Counted from the first letter of the stretch, positions 42,005 to 50,000 are shown. The stretch: 50,001 nt of DNA from Bacteriovoracaceae bacterium (GCA_018649885.1 JABIHA010000079.1:1-50001), one strand, 5' to 3'. Numbers and translations are program-made. The notes: generated from the letters alone by a model not told the origin.

Positions 42005-43462
42005 TTAAGTTATTGCTTTATGTAACTCGACTGCACACCTCTCACCCGAACGAACAGCTCCATCCATATACCCACACCAAACAGGGGAGGTTTCAGTGCC
42101 GGCCCAATGAATTCTTCCACTTGCTTTTCTAAGTGTATGTCCTACACGGTGTAATACATCGGGTTTAAGTGGAAGCACACAACCTGTACTCCATAGATCC
42201 CTTGCCCAATCTTTTTCAGTATAATAGATAGGACGAGCTCCCTCGGGACCAAGCCTTTTTGCAAGTCCTGTGATGATCGCCTTCTTTCTCACCTTTTTAT
42301 CTGTTAGGCCCTTTGCCTCAATTAAAGATAAGAAAAGGGAGATCACCCCTACTTCACCACTTTTAGGGGAGTTATCAAAAGTGAGCTGAACTGGAGGTGT
42401 GTCTCCCATAATATGGCCGCTCAATCCTTTTTTGCGCCAAAAGGGACTTTTGTAAACAACGGCCACTTTTAAAGCAGGAAGTTTGGGTGTGTTTGCCCAG
42501 CTGGCCATAAGCTCTTTTCTCTCCGGCTCAAGACAATCTGTGAAATCAATACGATTTGCATCTGCTGGAGACATTGCAACTACGACTCGTTCACACAATA
42601 TATTTGCCGAAGAAGTTTTCACAATCACCGGGCTTCCTGGCCGGTCAATAATTTCTTTTGTTGGTTCACCAAACATCACATTCGCCTTAAGCGCATTTGC
42701 CATACGTATTGAAATCTCTTGCGAGCCTCCATCAAAACGACTGTCCTGCGCTCCACCTTCCATTCGCATTAAAGACCAAAGTCCACCACAAGAATTCATA
42801 TAAAATAGATACCAAAGAAGCGATATATGGTGAGGATAAGATGTAAAAACCGCCCGAGTGAAGCGACTAAATATTCCATGTACGGCGCGATTAGGAACAT
42901 TGGCAATAAGCCAATCTGCAAGGGTTTGTTGATCTAAAAGTTTTGCATTATGTGCTAGCCATGCATTTTCCACAGGAACACTTTTTCCAAGATGATGTAA
43001 ACGTAGAGCTGCCGAGATAAAATCCTTACTATCGCCGAGCCCCACCCTGGGCACTAGGCCTTTATGAGTTGTATTACCCAATTCAAATATTGCATCCCCT
43101 TTGTAGTAACAAGGAAATTGTGAAATCCCTAGCTCAGTAGCCAAGGCCTGAACCCTGTCCTGACCAGGACCAGTCCACTCCCCGCCACTTTCTAGGTGAT
43201 GCCCCTGCGGAGATCTTAAGTTGAGAGTTCTTCCTCCCACCCTTGATCTGGCTTCGAGTATCACCACATCTGTTATGCCAAGACGCTCTAAGTTTCTGGC
43301 AGTGGTTAAACCCGCTAGACCTCCACCAATGATTGCCACACGGGTCTTGATAGTTTTTTTAGCTGTCAGTAATTTCGCCGCTTGCAAGGGGAGTGCACAT
43401 GCGGAGATTCCTGCAGCTGTGGTTGTGATGAAATTCCTACGAGTAATTATTTTATTTTTCAC
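42005..43462 (-). CDS. Tat-exported flavin amine oxidase/dehydrogenase
   Basis: A 485-residue flavoenzyme that should oxidise an amine in the periplasm. TRRNFITTT at residues 7-15 is a twin-arginine signal, so the protein is exported folded with its FAD. The dinucleotide fold GGGLAGL is at 46-52, EARSRVGGRT at 70-79, and the amine-oxidase signature GGEWTGPGQDRVQALATELG starts near 93. The FAD-binding tail is GRIHWAGTETSPVWCGYMDGA. Cys428 in STGC lines up with the cysteine that holds FAD covalently in monoamine oxidases. GTG start with AAGGGAG upstream; it overlaps the cytochrome gene (GTGA), so both are co-translated. Electrons may go to that cytochrome rather than to oxygen. Confidence 0.9.
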   Translation of the reverse strand: MKNKIITRRNFITTTAAGISACALPLQAAKLLTAKKTIKTRVAIIGGGLAGLTTARNLERLGITDVVILEARSRVGGRTLNLRSPQGHHLESGGEWTGPGQDRVQALATELGISQFPCYYKGDAIFELGNTTHKGLVPRVGLGDSKDFISAALRLHHLGKSVPVENAWLAHNAKLLDQQTLADWLIANVPNRAVHGIFSRFTRAVFTSYPHHISLLWYLFYMNSCGGLWSLMRMEGGAQDSRFDGGSQEISIRMANALKANVMFGEPTKEIIDRPGSPVIVKTSSANILCERVVVAMSPADANRIDFTDCLEPERKELMASWANTPKLPALKVAVVYKSPFWRKKGLSGHIMGDTPPVQLTFDNSPKSGEVGVISLFLSLIEAKGLTDKKVRKKAIITGLAKRLGPEGARPIYYTEKDWARDLWSTGCVLPLKPDVLHRVGHTLRKASGRIHWAGTETSPVWCGYMDGAVRSGERCAVELHKAIT

Positions 43463-44097
43463 TTTTCACTCCCTTTAGGACTTTTCTGTGCAGACAAGTA
43501 ACTGGCCACCTCAGTAATCTCTTTTTCCGAGAGCTCCTTGGCGATTGTGATCATAGGGGAGAGCTCTTCAGGCATTGTTTTAAATTCTCGAATTTTTCTT
43601 TGAATATACCTAAAGTGCTGTCCCGTTATTTGCGGCATTTCATCAAGCAGGTGACAGTCTATGCATAGATTTAAATAAATCTTTTGACCCAGGCTCGGAT
43701 CTTTAATTGGTCCTTGTCCTATATTTTTTGGAGGCTCAAGTGTAGACAGATAAAAGGCAATAAGTTCAATCTGATTCGAGCTCAACGCTTTGGCAAAAGG
43801 CGCCATGACCGGAAGCCACTTTTCACTCATCTTAATTTGAGTAAGCTTTCCACTTAGAATCGTTTTTTTCCTACCGGCCAAATTGGGAATAGTCCCGTCA
43901 ACACGTCCCGACCCATTTGGCATATGGCAAGAGGCACAGGAAGTGAAAAGGGCCTTACCTTGATTTTGAGTGTCTATTCCACCAACACCTGCATATGGAA
44001 AATTTGATAAGGCCTCATGAACCTTATTGTCTGAACAAGAAGTGAGTCCCAAAATAAAAAGCAATATGACTATAGGTGATTGAACAAATTTCGACAT
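43459..44097 (-). CDS. Diheme cytochrome c lipoprotein
   Basis: A 212-residue protein with two c-type haem sites: CASCH at 54-58 and CIDCH at 145-149, each in a class I cytochrome domain (Met ligands in WLPVMAPF and in PEELSPMI are plausible). The N-terminus ends in LGLTSC, a lipobox, so it is probably membrane-tethered in the periplasm. The start at 44097 is chosen for the GAGGA SD seven bases upstream. It lies between the phosphoesterase and the amine oxidase, sharing four bases with the latter. It is the likely electron acceptor of that enzyme. Confidence 0.9.
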   Translation of the reverse strand: MSKFVQSPIVILLFILGLTSCSDNKVHEALSNFPYAGVGGIDTQNQGKALFTSCASCHMPNGSGRVDGTIPNLAGRKKTILSGKLTQIKMSEKWLPVMAPFAKALSSNQIELIAFYLSTLEPPKNIGQGPIKDPSLGQKIYLNLCIDCHLLDEMPQITGQHFRYIQRKIREFKTMPEELSPMITIAKELSEKEITEVASYLSAQKSPKGSEK

Positions 44098-44113
44098 TTG
44101 TATTCCTCTAGTT

Positions 44114-45580
44114 TTAGATTCCAATTAAAGCTCTACCGTCGCCTTTATCCGTTGCCTGAAAAACCTTTCGTATAGGTTTTCCAACCCCTGGACCTGCCTC
44201 TCTACTCCACCCAACTACACAAGCCTTTCCATTCACAACTTCAACCCCCCAAATTAAATTCTGAAACCGACCAGCGGCCCCCGAGTTAATATACCAATCC
44301 ACCTGATCCTTCTTATGGCTGGTGGATAGGTGCCTAACTTCATGGGTGTGTCCAAGAATAAGAGTTGGCGGAGTTGTAAAGCGCTCTTTTAATCCCGCGC
44401 AAAGTAAAATCTCATTAAGGTGTCTAAATTTCACTCCTTGCTTTCCACTCAAAATTTGAGTCAAAGTTGCCATGAGAGGACCTCGCCCCCCATAGTACTC
44501 CCAAGCAATACTTGGTATATTTGCTTCAATTCCTATTGTGCTCAGTAGCTTTCTTATAAAAGTCATGGGTGCCTGATCAGAAACCAATTCATTGTTAAAT
44601 CCTTTGATCCCCATAGCGTGCATCCCGTGTGGATCCCAATCCCAAAATCGATCGGGACCAGTAAAGGCCCAACCAAGGGATTCTGTAACCGCCTCTCCTC
44701 CTATTCCGGCAAAAGGCGACATATTCCAAGTATCGAATTGATGGCCATGAGCAATGGCAATTTCAGGCCTCTTCTCAGCATCTCCCAGCAGAAAATAGTC
44801 ACACGGTGGAATAAAGCTATCTCCCAAATGCTCCCGCATCTTTTCTAGGCACCCCCCACCTTGAAGTGGGTAATCGTGGTTCCCTGCAGTCCTAACCAAG
44901 CGAGCGTCATCTTGAAACTTTCTAAGCATGCGGTAAAGCGGCTGATTATTTTCATCTTCTAAAATCTTCGTGAGTTGCCAGTGCCTCCTCTGCTCACGCC
45001 AACTTTGATGAGACTCCCAACATGAAAATTTAAAATTGGGCCCATCACTTTCTGTCATGGGATGATCTGGATCGTGAACAACTAAATCTTCAACATCTCC
45101 ATTTTCAACAAGCGTGAATCCATCATCATAGTATTTTTCAATGATTTCCAAATAGAGTTGCTGGTTACCACTTTCTCGAAACAAATCCTGCCTGTGCCCC
45201 GAGTACTGAATATGTTGATCCGAAAAAATTATATATGAACTACCTATATCTCCTCTTGTAATAATTTGGTGACCAATGGGTAGCTCTGGATGCATGTTAA
45301 CATGTGGGGAGTCTATGATTTGTTTATAAGCATCTAACGCTTCTTCAAAACCATTCGATAAAAGCCCTGATTTTTTTAGCCTCAGTATTTCACGTTGCCC
45401 AGATTGATACATGGACCAATACTGTTTGCGAAAGTTTTTCTTCTCGCTTTTTGCTAAAGAATATTTACTCGCAACCCAAGAAGCAAGCAGAGCAATCAAC
45501 CACTGCATAGGGGAGCCAGAAAAGACTCCAGGTGGATTCTGATTTTGAAGGGGATTTTGTTTTTTCGAGTCTTGTTTCAT
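44114..45580 (-). CDS. Metallophosphoesterase (calcineurin-like)
   Basis: A 488-residue calcineurin-like phosphoesterase. All metal-site blocks are present in order: SDQH (about 120-123), GDVED (about 161-165), GNHD (about 233-236), HGHQ (about 278-281) and GHTH (about 410-413). A short hydrophobic stretch (MQWLIALLASWVAS, about 25-38) near the N-terminus may anchor it. The substrate is unknown. It begins the three-gene run that ends with the amine oxidase; 16 bases separate it from the cytochrome start. ATG 45580 or GTG 45586 could be the start; the SD is weak. A palindrome 25 bases upstream may bind the TetR-family protein encoded next. Confidence 0.87.
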   Translation of the reverse strand: MKQDSKKQNPLQNQNPPGVFSGSPMQWLIALLASWVASKYSLAKSEKKNFRKQYWSMYQSGQREILRLKKSGLLSNGFEEALDAYKQIIDSPHVNMHPELPIGHQIITRGDIGSSYIIFSDQHIQYSGHRQDLFRESGNQQLYLEIIEKYYDDGFTLVENGDVEDLVVHDPDHPMTESDGPNFKFSCWESHQSWREQRRHWQLTKILEDENNQPLYRMLRKFQDDARLVRTAGNHDYPLQGGGCLEKMREHLGDSFIPPCDYFLLGDAEKRPEIAIAHGHQFDTWNMSPFAGIGGEAVTESLGWAFTGPDRFWDWDPHGMHAMGIKGFNNELVSDQAPMTFIRKLLSTIGIEANIPSIAWEYYGGRGPLMATLTQILSGKQGVKFRHLNEILLCAGLKERFTTPPTLILGHTHEVRHLSTSHKKDQVDWYINSGAAGRFQNLIWGVEVVNGKACVVGWSREAGPGVGKPIRKVFQATDKGDGRALIGI

Positions 45581-45604
45581 GCACACTCACTTATACCTAG
45601 GACT

Positions 45605-45624
45605 TGACATTGGTGAGTATGTCA
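45605..45624. promoter_or_regulatory. Candidate operator for the TetR-family regulator
   Basis: TGACAT at 45605-45610 and ATGTCA at 45619-45624 are perfect 6-base inverted arms around an 8-base centre. Size and symmetry suit a TetR-family dimer, and it lies between the regulator gene and the phosphoesterase start. Binding is inferred. Confidence 0.4.
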
Positions 45625-45751
45625 TTACTATTAAAATATTCAAGGAAATATGCCCGGATCTGTAAAAACAACAAATGTAACAAGATATCAAATAGTTAGG
45701 GCATTCGTTGAGTTTTCTGGGAATCTAAGAGTATCTATATTACTGCCAATA

Positions 45752-46333
45752 TTAAGAAATAATTTTCTCTACCATCTCTTTAATTGCCAGTGTGGTCTGC
45801 TCTTTGCTGAGGCCATGAACTCTTCTAAGTACATGCCAGGAGTGTGAGCCAGAAACGCTCATCAAGGAGATCACCTTTCGCTCTTTATCGACTTCATTAA
45901 GTCGGCTCAATTGAGATGAAAATAGTGTTTCGATGCGATGTTTCTGAGCACTTCTATTGAGCTCAGCAAATACCTTAATCGCCGGAATTCGATCTTCCTG
46001 AGACAAAATCCGAAGCATCCTATCTCCCCAACTTTCGTAGAGATCCATAAGAAACTCAAGCCCCTCAACAAAATCATCATCAGGAATATCTTTCGTCCTT
46101 TCAATTATACTAAAAAAGGCCCTCTCGGCCCCAGCCGTAAAAAGCTTTTCCTTAGACTCACCAATCCTCACAACAGTCTGCAACCCAACTTTAGCAAGCT
46201 TCGCAATATCCTTAAGCGAAACACAATCATAAGCAGATGTCGTAAAACACTCAGCCGCCGCATCCAAAACCGACTGCCTCGTCCTCTCAGTCGACTCCGC
46301 CCTAGAATTCATTTTATATTTTCTCTTATCCAT
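45752..46333 (-). CDS. TetR-family transcriptional regulator
   Basis: A 193-residue repressor-type protein. The N-terminal DNA-binding domain is typical: RTRQSVLDAAAECF, then VSLKDIAKLAKVGLQTVVRIGESKEKLF (helix-turn-helix at about 38-60). The C-terminal ligand domain is all helical and not assignable. Start ATG 46333 gives the expected short tail before the first helix; there is no strong SD, and an inner ATG at 46312 is possible. It lies upstream of, and in the same direction as, the phosphoesterase - cytochrome - amine oxidase genes, and is the obvious candidate for their control, perhaps with an amine as inducer. Confidence 0.9.
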   Translation of the reverse strand: MDKRKYKMNSRAESTERTRQSVLDAAAECFTTSAYDCVSLKDIAKLAKVGLQTVVRIGESKEKLFTAGAERAFFSIIERTKDIPDDDFVEGLEFLMDLYESWGDRMLRILSQEDRIPAIKVFAELNRSAQKHRIETLFSSQLSRLNEVDKERKVISLMSVSGSHSWHVLRRVHGLSKEQTTLAIKEMVEKIIS

Positions 46334-46429
46334 CACAACCCAATTGTAATAGAAAACCCCCCAAAGAGCACCCGATGAATAAACCAAGCTACCAAATCAT
46401 TATACTCAACCTTTTAAACCGAAAACAGC

Positions 46430-46460
46430 CCACCGCTAACAAGCTAACTGCTAACGGTGG
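46430..46460. repeat. Inverted repeat enclosing three GCTAAC units
   Basis: CCACCG at 46430-46435 and CGGTGG at 46455-46460 form a perfect inverted repeat. Inside lie three GCTAAC units at 46435-46440, 46443-46448 and 46450-46455. The structure sits directly downstream of the four-helix-bundle gene on the minus strand. Similar GTTAGC-type repeats beside genes of this family are, as I recall, common in many genomes, so it may be part of a small mobile cassette. Confidence 0.6.
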
Positions 46461-46482
46461 ACTGCAAGCTGCTACCAAAACC

Positions 46483-46797
46483 TCACTCATTCACCTCCAC
46501 ACTTTGAAGCAATCTCCAAACCATCCCCGCTACCTTGTCAGCCTTCACAAACAACTCCACCTCAGTCCCAAAATAAATTGCAAGCAGTGTCCTACACTCC
46601 CGAATCGACCCATAAGCAATTCTATAAAACCTCCTTTTCTCTTTACGAGTAAATCTCCCGGCCCCCTCAGATAAATTCAGCGAAACCGAAACCGCAGCCC
46701 GATGCAATTGATCCTTCGCCGAATAAGCCAAATCAACCTTTAAGCACTTCCTAGAAAATTCAATCGATTCTTTCAATGTCCGAAAATTAGTCTCCAT
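46483..46797 (-). CDS. Four-helix-bundle protein (S23 / rRNA-intervening-sequence family)
   Basis: A 104-residue all-helical protein of the family first found inside 23S rRNA intervening sequences and related in fold to Avd of diversity-generating retroelements. Signatures are visible: LKESIEFSRKCLKVDL (first helix), SVSLNLSEGAGRFTRKEKRRFYRIAYGSIRECRTLL. No function is established; a chaperone or nucleic-acid binding role has been proposed. ATG 46797 has the SD GGAGAAG just upstream. No rRNA, reverse transcriptase or variable repeat is nearby, so this is a stand-alone copy. It is followed by a repeat hairpin. Confidence 0.85.
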   Translation of the reverse strand: METNFRTLKESIEFSRKCLKVDLAYSAKDQLHRAAVSVSLNLSEGAGRFTRKEKRRFYRIAYGSIRECRTLLAIYFGTEVELFVKADKVAGMVWRLLQSVEVNE

Positions 46798-46851
46798 CAC
46801 TTCTCCAATTTTAAAATTATAAAAAAGTCCAAAGGACTTCTCCTCCCTCAA

Positions 46852-47139
46852 ATCACGAAAGGCGACTCAGTCAAGGCCTTGAGCGAAGCGTGCCTTTACT
46901 TAGTCAACTGGAGTGATATCTCTCCCAGTCGCTAATTAACTAAAATCAGAAGCTAAGTTTTAATTGGTAAATTGCTTCGGGAGCAGAAGGAGTTTCATAT
47001 AAAGAAATTATTGTTTGGTGGAGGTGGTGCAGATGCTATAACTCTGCAAAATTAAAGACTCTCATTTTGAAAAGTACTACAAGTTACGACAACTGCTCTA
47101 CTGCACAGGCTCGCCATTTATATCTAGCCCATTGATATA
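46852..47139. other. Intergenic stretch with palindromes and a possible coding remnant
   Basis: No gene is credible here. The palindrome TCAAGGCCTTGA is found near 46871-46882, and GCGACT/AGTCGC arms enclose about 70 bases (roughly 46863-46933). On the minus strand, an open stretch of 29 codons at 46946-47035 ends in SAPEAIYQLKLSF and a stop. An aromatic final residue is common at the end of outer-membrane barrels, so it could be the tail of a lost gene; the length is too short to be sure. Confidence 0.2.
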
Positions 47140-47448
47140 TTACTCAAGAATTTGTAAATTTAGGCTTTCGATCTCACGAATTAATTCACAAATAGCATTT
47201 TCAAATTCTGGGTGTTTGGATTCTGTTATTTCTGTTGATAAATCTCTCCATTCAATACCATTATGAAAGGACGTTTGGCATGAGCCTTCTTCACCACTCC
47301 AGTAAAGCTTTAGCCTTAACTTATCTTTAGAAAACTCCGTTAAAATTGATCCGAAATGATCTATCGAAGAGTCTGAGTTTATTTTCTCAAATCCCTTCTC
47401 ACGAAGATATTTTTCAACACTTGTTTCGATTTTATAAAATTCATGCAT
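47140..47448 (-). CDS. Small cytoplasmic protein, unknown
   Basis: A 102-residue acidic protein with no signal or membrane segment. It looks like a compact alpha/beta fold: helix (EFYKIETSVEKYLREKGFEKI), strands (SILTEFSKDKLRLKLYWSGEEG), and a C-terminal helix (EFENAICELIREIESLNLQIL). Size and acidity recall immunity proteins, but no family is recognised. It follows the HEPN/zinc-ribbon gene on the same strand after 73 bases. ATG; no convincing SD, only an A-rich stretch. Confidence 0.6.
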   Translation of the reverse strand: MHEFYKIETSVEKYLREKGFEKINSDSSIDHFGSILTEFSKDKLRLKLYWSGEEGSCQTSFHNGIEWRDLSTEITESKHPEFENAICELIREIESLNLQILE

Positions 47449-47521
47449 TCTTTTTATATCCCCACAGACTAAACATCTCTATTTTTCGGATGATCTTCGC
47501 AAAGCTGCTGAAACTCTCTAA

Positions 47522-48463
47522 CTAAGGACAAGAAGGACAGAGTTGGCCTCCATCATCAGATACAACAAACCGATTATTGCAATAACTGCAGTTGTCTATT
47601 TGATTACTTTCAACTTCTAAGTTACAGCTCAAACACACATATTTTTTATAACTCATGTCCTCGGGAATAAGCGCTAATCGCGCTTCGCACTCTGGACAAT
47701 CGAAATTAGGATACTCTCCTCCATACTTCACTATTTCATATTCACTTATACCCAGCACCTGTTCTAAGTGACAGTCTATTATTTCCTCTAAATCAAATCC
47801 ACCTTCCTGGCATAAGTGGCACTTGTACTCTCCATCTTCTGAAATTACAGCAGGGCTAAAGCAAGAAGGGCATGTGCACGGAAGCTTATCATTTTTTAAT
47901 GCATATTCTTTCAGGATGCCCAGCCTCTCCTCGCAGAAATGATCAAAGTTCCTAGCTGTCAATAATATTTCCTGAAAAAGCTCTTCCTCCCGCTCATCGA
48001 ACTCGCTCTTTAAATCCTCATTTTCAATAAACTTAATTGCCAGATTTAACGCATTACTCGAAAGGACCTTTACTAGATCTACTGTCACTTCAAACTGGAA
48101 ATGCTCCATTTTATTTCTAAGGTTGCGCAGCTCATTCAGCTTAACTAGACGGCTTCGAGATAATTTCACGCCACATATGTTTTTAATAATAGATATAGTA
48201 CTATTGTAATTAATTCCCTCAAAATCTCCAGATGCATATTTCACCTTCGTAGCCTGTGAAGGATCCTTAAACAAAAGAGACCAACTCTCTTGTAAAATTT
48301 TTTGTTTAAATAAAAGTATAGTTCCAGAAAAAATATGGAGTACGGCATACTTTAAACTGCTAGGATTTATGCCATTTATTTCTTCTATCCCATGCTCAAG
48401 GTAATCTAGTGCATTAGATAATAGAGTGTGTTCAAATTCTTCAGTTTTTTCCATTTTTCCCAT
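47522..48463 (-). CDS. HEPN-like domain protein with C-terminal zinc ribbons
   Basis: A 313-residue protein. The N-terminal helical half contains RNKMEH (Arg116 to His121), the Rx4H motif of HEPN domains, within a typical setting (ELRNLRNKMEHF). HEPN domains often act as RNases in toxin-antitoxin, abortive infection and CRISPR systems, but many are non-catalytic. The C-terminal half has at least three CxxC pairs with spacing of zinc ribbons (CPSC...CHLC, CPEC...CLSC, CSYC...CPSC). It lies 14 bases after the MqsA-like gene, on the same strand. The exact start (48463 or 48454) is unclear. Confidence 0.7.
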   Translation of the reverse strand: MGKMEKTEEFEHTLLSNALDYLEHGIEEINGINPSSLKYAVLHIFSGTILLFKQKILQESWSLLFKDPSQATKVKYASGDFEGINYNSTISIIKNICGVKLSRSRLVKLNELRNLRNKMEHFQFEVTVDLVKVLSSNALNLAIKFIENEDLKSEFDEREEELFQEILLTARNFDHFCEERLGILKEYALKNDKLPCTCPSCFSPAVISEDGEYKCHLCQEGGFDLEEIIDCHLEQVLGISEYEIVKYGGEYPNFDCPECEARLALIPEDMSYKKYVCLSCNLEVESNQIDNCSYCNNRFVVSDDGGQLCPSCP

Positions 48464-48477
48464 ATTCAGAAGTTCAA

Positions 48478-49038
48478 CTAAGCTGCTTTGTTTTGAAATA
48501 CTCTTTCAATTTCTTTTTTGGAAGGAATGATCTTTGAAACATCAATCACTCGGTCCGTGGGCATCTCATGCAACTTTGACATATCATCAAGCTTCAGGAG
48601 CTTAGCAAGATGAAACTTCAGTCGAAATTGTTTGTCAGCAGACATGTGGTCGTCATATTTACTATTTTCCATTTTCGAGATTTGTTCTTTCCTCAGTCCT
48701 ATTCGATGCCCCAGCTCTTCTTGCGAAAAATCAAAGTCTAATCTCAAAAATTTAATCTGGTTCTTACTTAGTAGCCCTTTAGAAAGAATTAATCTCTTTG
48801 CTATCTCTCTTTCTAACCAGTTTGAAAAACCTGGAGCTAAGTACTCTGCTTCACACTTCTTGCAAGACACCGTTGGCGCAACACCAAGCTTAACTGGCCC
48901 AAGGTTAGAGCCAGTATATATATAGTCCTTTATAAAAATAAGCTCAAATCGACCATCACAGTTCAAATCTGTGTGGTACGACTTGTTGTAGTCATCTAAA
49001 ATCACATTCACTCTTACATTATTTTTTTTACCAAACAT
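48478..49038 (-). CDS. MqsA-like antitoxin: zinc-site plus XRE-type helix-turn-helix
   Basis: A 186-residue protein with a CKKC pair (Cys59, Cys62) and then a helix-turn-helix over about residues 94-127 (KNQIKFLRLDFDFSQEELGHRIGLRKEQISKMENSK). The order zinc site, linker with RLILSKGLLS, then HTH is that of YgiT/MqsA-type antitoxins, although only one Cys pair is clear; Cys27 and His22 may complete the site. Such antitoxins bind their own promoter. ATG 49038 is preferred, with GGAG nine to ten bases upstream; it overlaps the gene before it by 11 bases, the toxin-then-antitoxin order of mqsRA. Confidence 0.72.
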   Translation of the reverse strand: MFGKKNNVRVNVILDDYNKSYHTDLNCDGRFELIFIKDYIYTGSNLGPVKLGVAPTVSCKKCEAEYLAPGFSNWLEREIAKRLILSKGLLSKNQIKFLRLDFDFSQEELGHRIGLRKEQISKMENSKYDDHMSADKQFRLKFHLAKLLKLDDMSKLHEMPTDRVIDVSKIIPSKKEIERVFQNKAA

Positions 49039-49459
49039 TTCTATCAATCTCCGGTACGTCAATACTTCGATCAACCTTCCAAGCGTATATTGTAATGATA
49101 ATATCTTTTTTACTTGCTTCTTTAATAACTATTCTTGCGTGAACCGCATCTTCAGTAACCAATGGTGAGCCTTTCTCTGTCCAATTTATCCATTCAAAAT
49201 CCAAGAACTTTCCTTCAATGGCAATCTCCATTGGAGGACCCTCACTGGAATTAGCCAGATTTAGGCATCCCATACTAATAATTGCAGCCATATCTTCATG
49301 ATTAAAACTAGACCTCATAGGATCCTTGATAATTCCCTTGTTTATGTGTCTACCCGCAACTTCGAAACCGTTTCTAAACAATTTTTTTGTCATACTTTTA
49401 GCACGGCACTTTTTTAAAAATTTTTCGAGTCTCTTCCTTTGGGCTGTTGCACCACTCAT
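49028..49459 (-). CDS. Putative toxin partner (MqsR/DUF4258-like guess) of the MqsA-like gene
   Basis: A 143-residue basic protein with no signal. Its N-terminus is very basic (QRKRLEKFLKKCRAKSMTKK), the middle has RHINKGI and a helical MAAIISMG, and the end has strand-like IVIKEASKKDIIITIYAW. The general layout, basic helix then RH... then strands, is compatible with RelE/MqsR-type RNases or DUF4258, but no catalytic residues can be fixed, so this is mainly an inference from position. The start at 49459 is chosen for AAGG seven bases upstream. It is the first gene of the module and overlaps the antitoxin-like gene. Confidence 0.5.
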   Translation of the reverse strand: MSGATAQRKRLEKFLKKCRAKSMTKKLFRNGFEVAGRHINKGIIKDPMRSSFNHEDMAAIISMGCLNLANSSEGPPMEIAIEGKFLDFEWINWTEKGSPLVTEDAVHARIVIKEASKKDIIITIYAWKVDRSIDVPEIDRNVW

Positions 49460-49474
49460 TATTAACCTTATCAT

Positions 49475-49802
49475 AAATAGTTGTCAAATTAACAACATTG
49501 GTATTTATTTCACTTCAGCTGATAAGCCCATGAAGTCCTCACCTAGAATTTTAACTGAGGTGGTGATTGTAATTTAACTATATGATTTTGTTCAGTTAAT
49601 TTTCAGAAAGAATACAATCAACTACATGATGTTTCTTACCCAAGTAAATTCAGATAGTTGTACTGGTTTTTTGACTTCAGTTACACACTTTTGGGATCTA
49701 ACGCATTCAACGCATATGGTCCCAAGAGTATGTACGTACTGTCTACTTTATAAGTTTTGTCCAAATATAGCCGACCTGAGCCTAAGCTTGCACATATTTT
49801 TT
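49475..49802. other. Intergenic region, nothing recognised
   Basis: About 330 AT-rich bases with no credible gene and no clear RNA structure. The promoter of the toxin-like module should lie in its left part, but no box pair stands out. Confidence 0.3.
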
Positions 49803-50000
49803 CTATGAATTGAGCTTTGGAATAATTTTTTTGCTACTAAAAACCTTGTCATTCTTCTTGCTACGACTTTTCACCCAGATAAGAACACAATATAAAGCTG
49901 AAAGAGCAATTGTGACTGTCCCTCTACTAGTATTACCCATCCCAAAATCCCAAATTAATGAAATAGGAACGATTGAACTCATAAACAATGCAGAGAGCGA
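49803..50000 (-). CDS. Partial membrane protein at the window edge
   Basis: The frame is open to the right edge, so this may be only the C-terminal part of a longer gene. At least two hydrophobic helices are visible (SIVPISLIWDFGMG and TVTIALSALYCVLIWV), followed by a strongly basic tail (KSRSKKNDK). An internal ATG at 49982 or TTG at 49988 could instead start a complete protein of about 60 residues. No family can be named. Confidence 0.4.
   Translation of the reverse strand, partial: SLSALFMSSIVPISLIWDFGMGNTSRGTVTIALSALYCVLIWVKSRSKKNDKVFSSKKIIPKLNS

Noticed and set aside
45604..45626. Plus-strand promoter TTGACA-16-TACTAT
   Set aside because: No plus-strand gene follows; the TTGACA is part of the dyad that better fits an operator for the minus-strand genes.
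45938..46674. Two plus-strand frames of 146 and 99 codons across tetR and the four-helix-bundle gene
   Set aside because: Both lie opposite genes with clear families; their Pro/Lys/Asn-rich sequence looks like a shadow.
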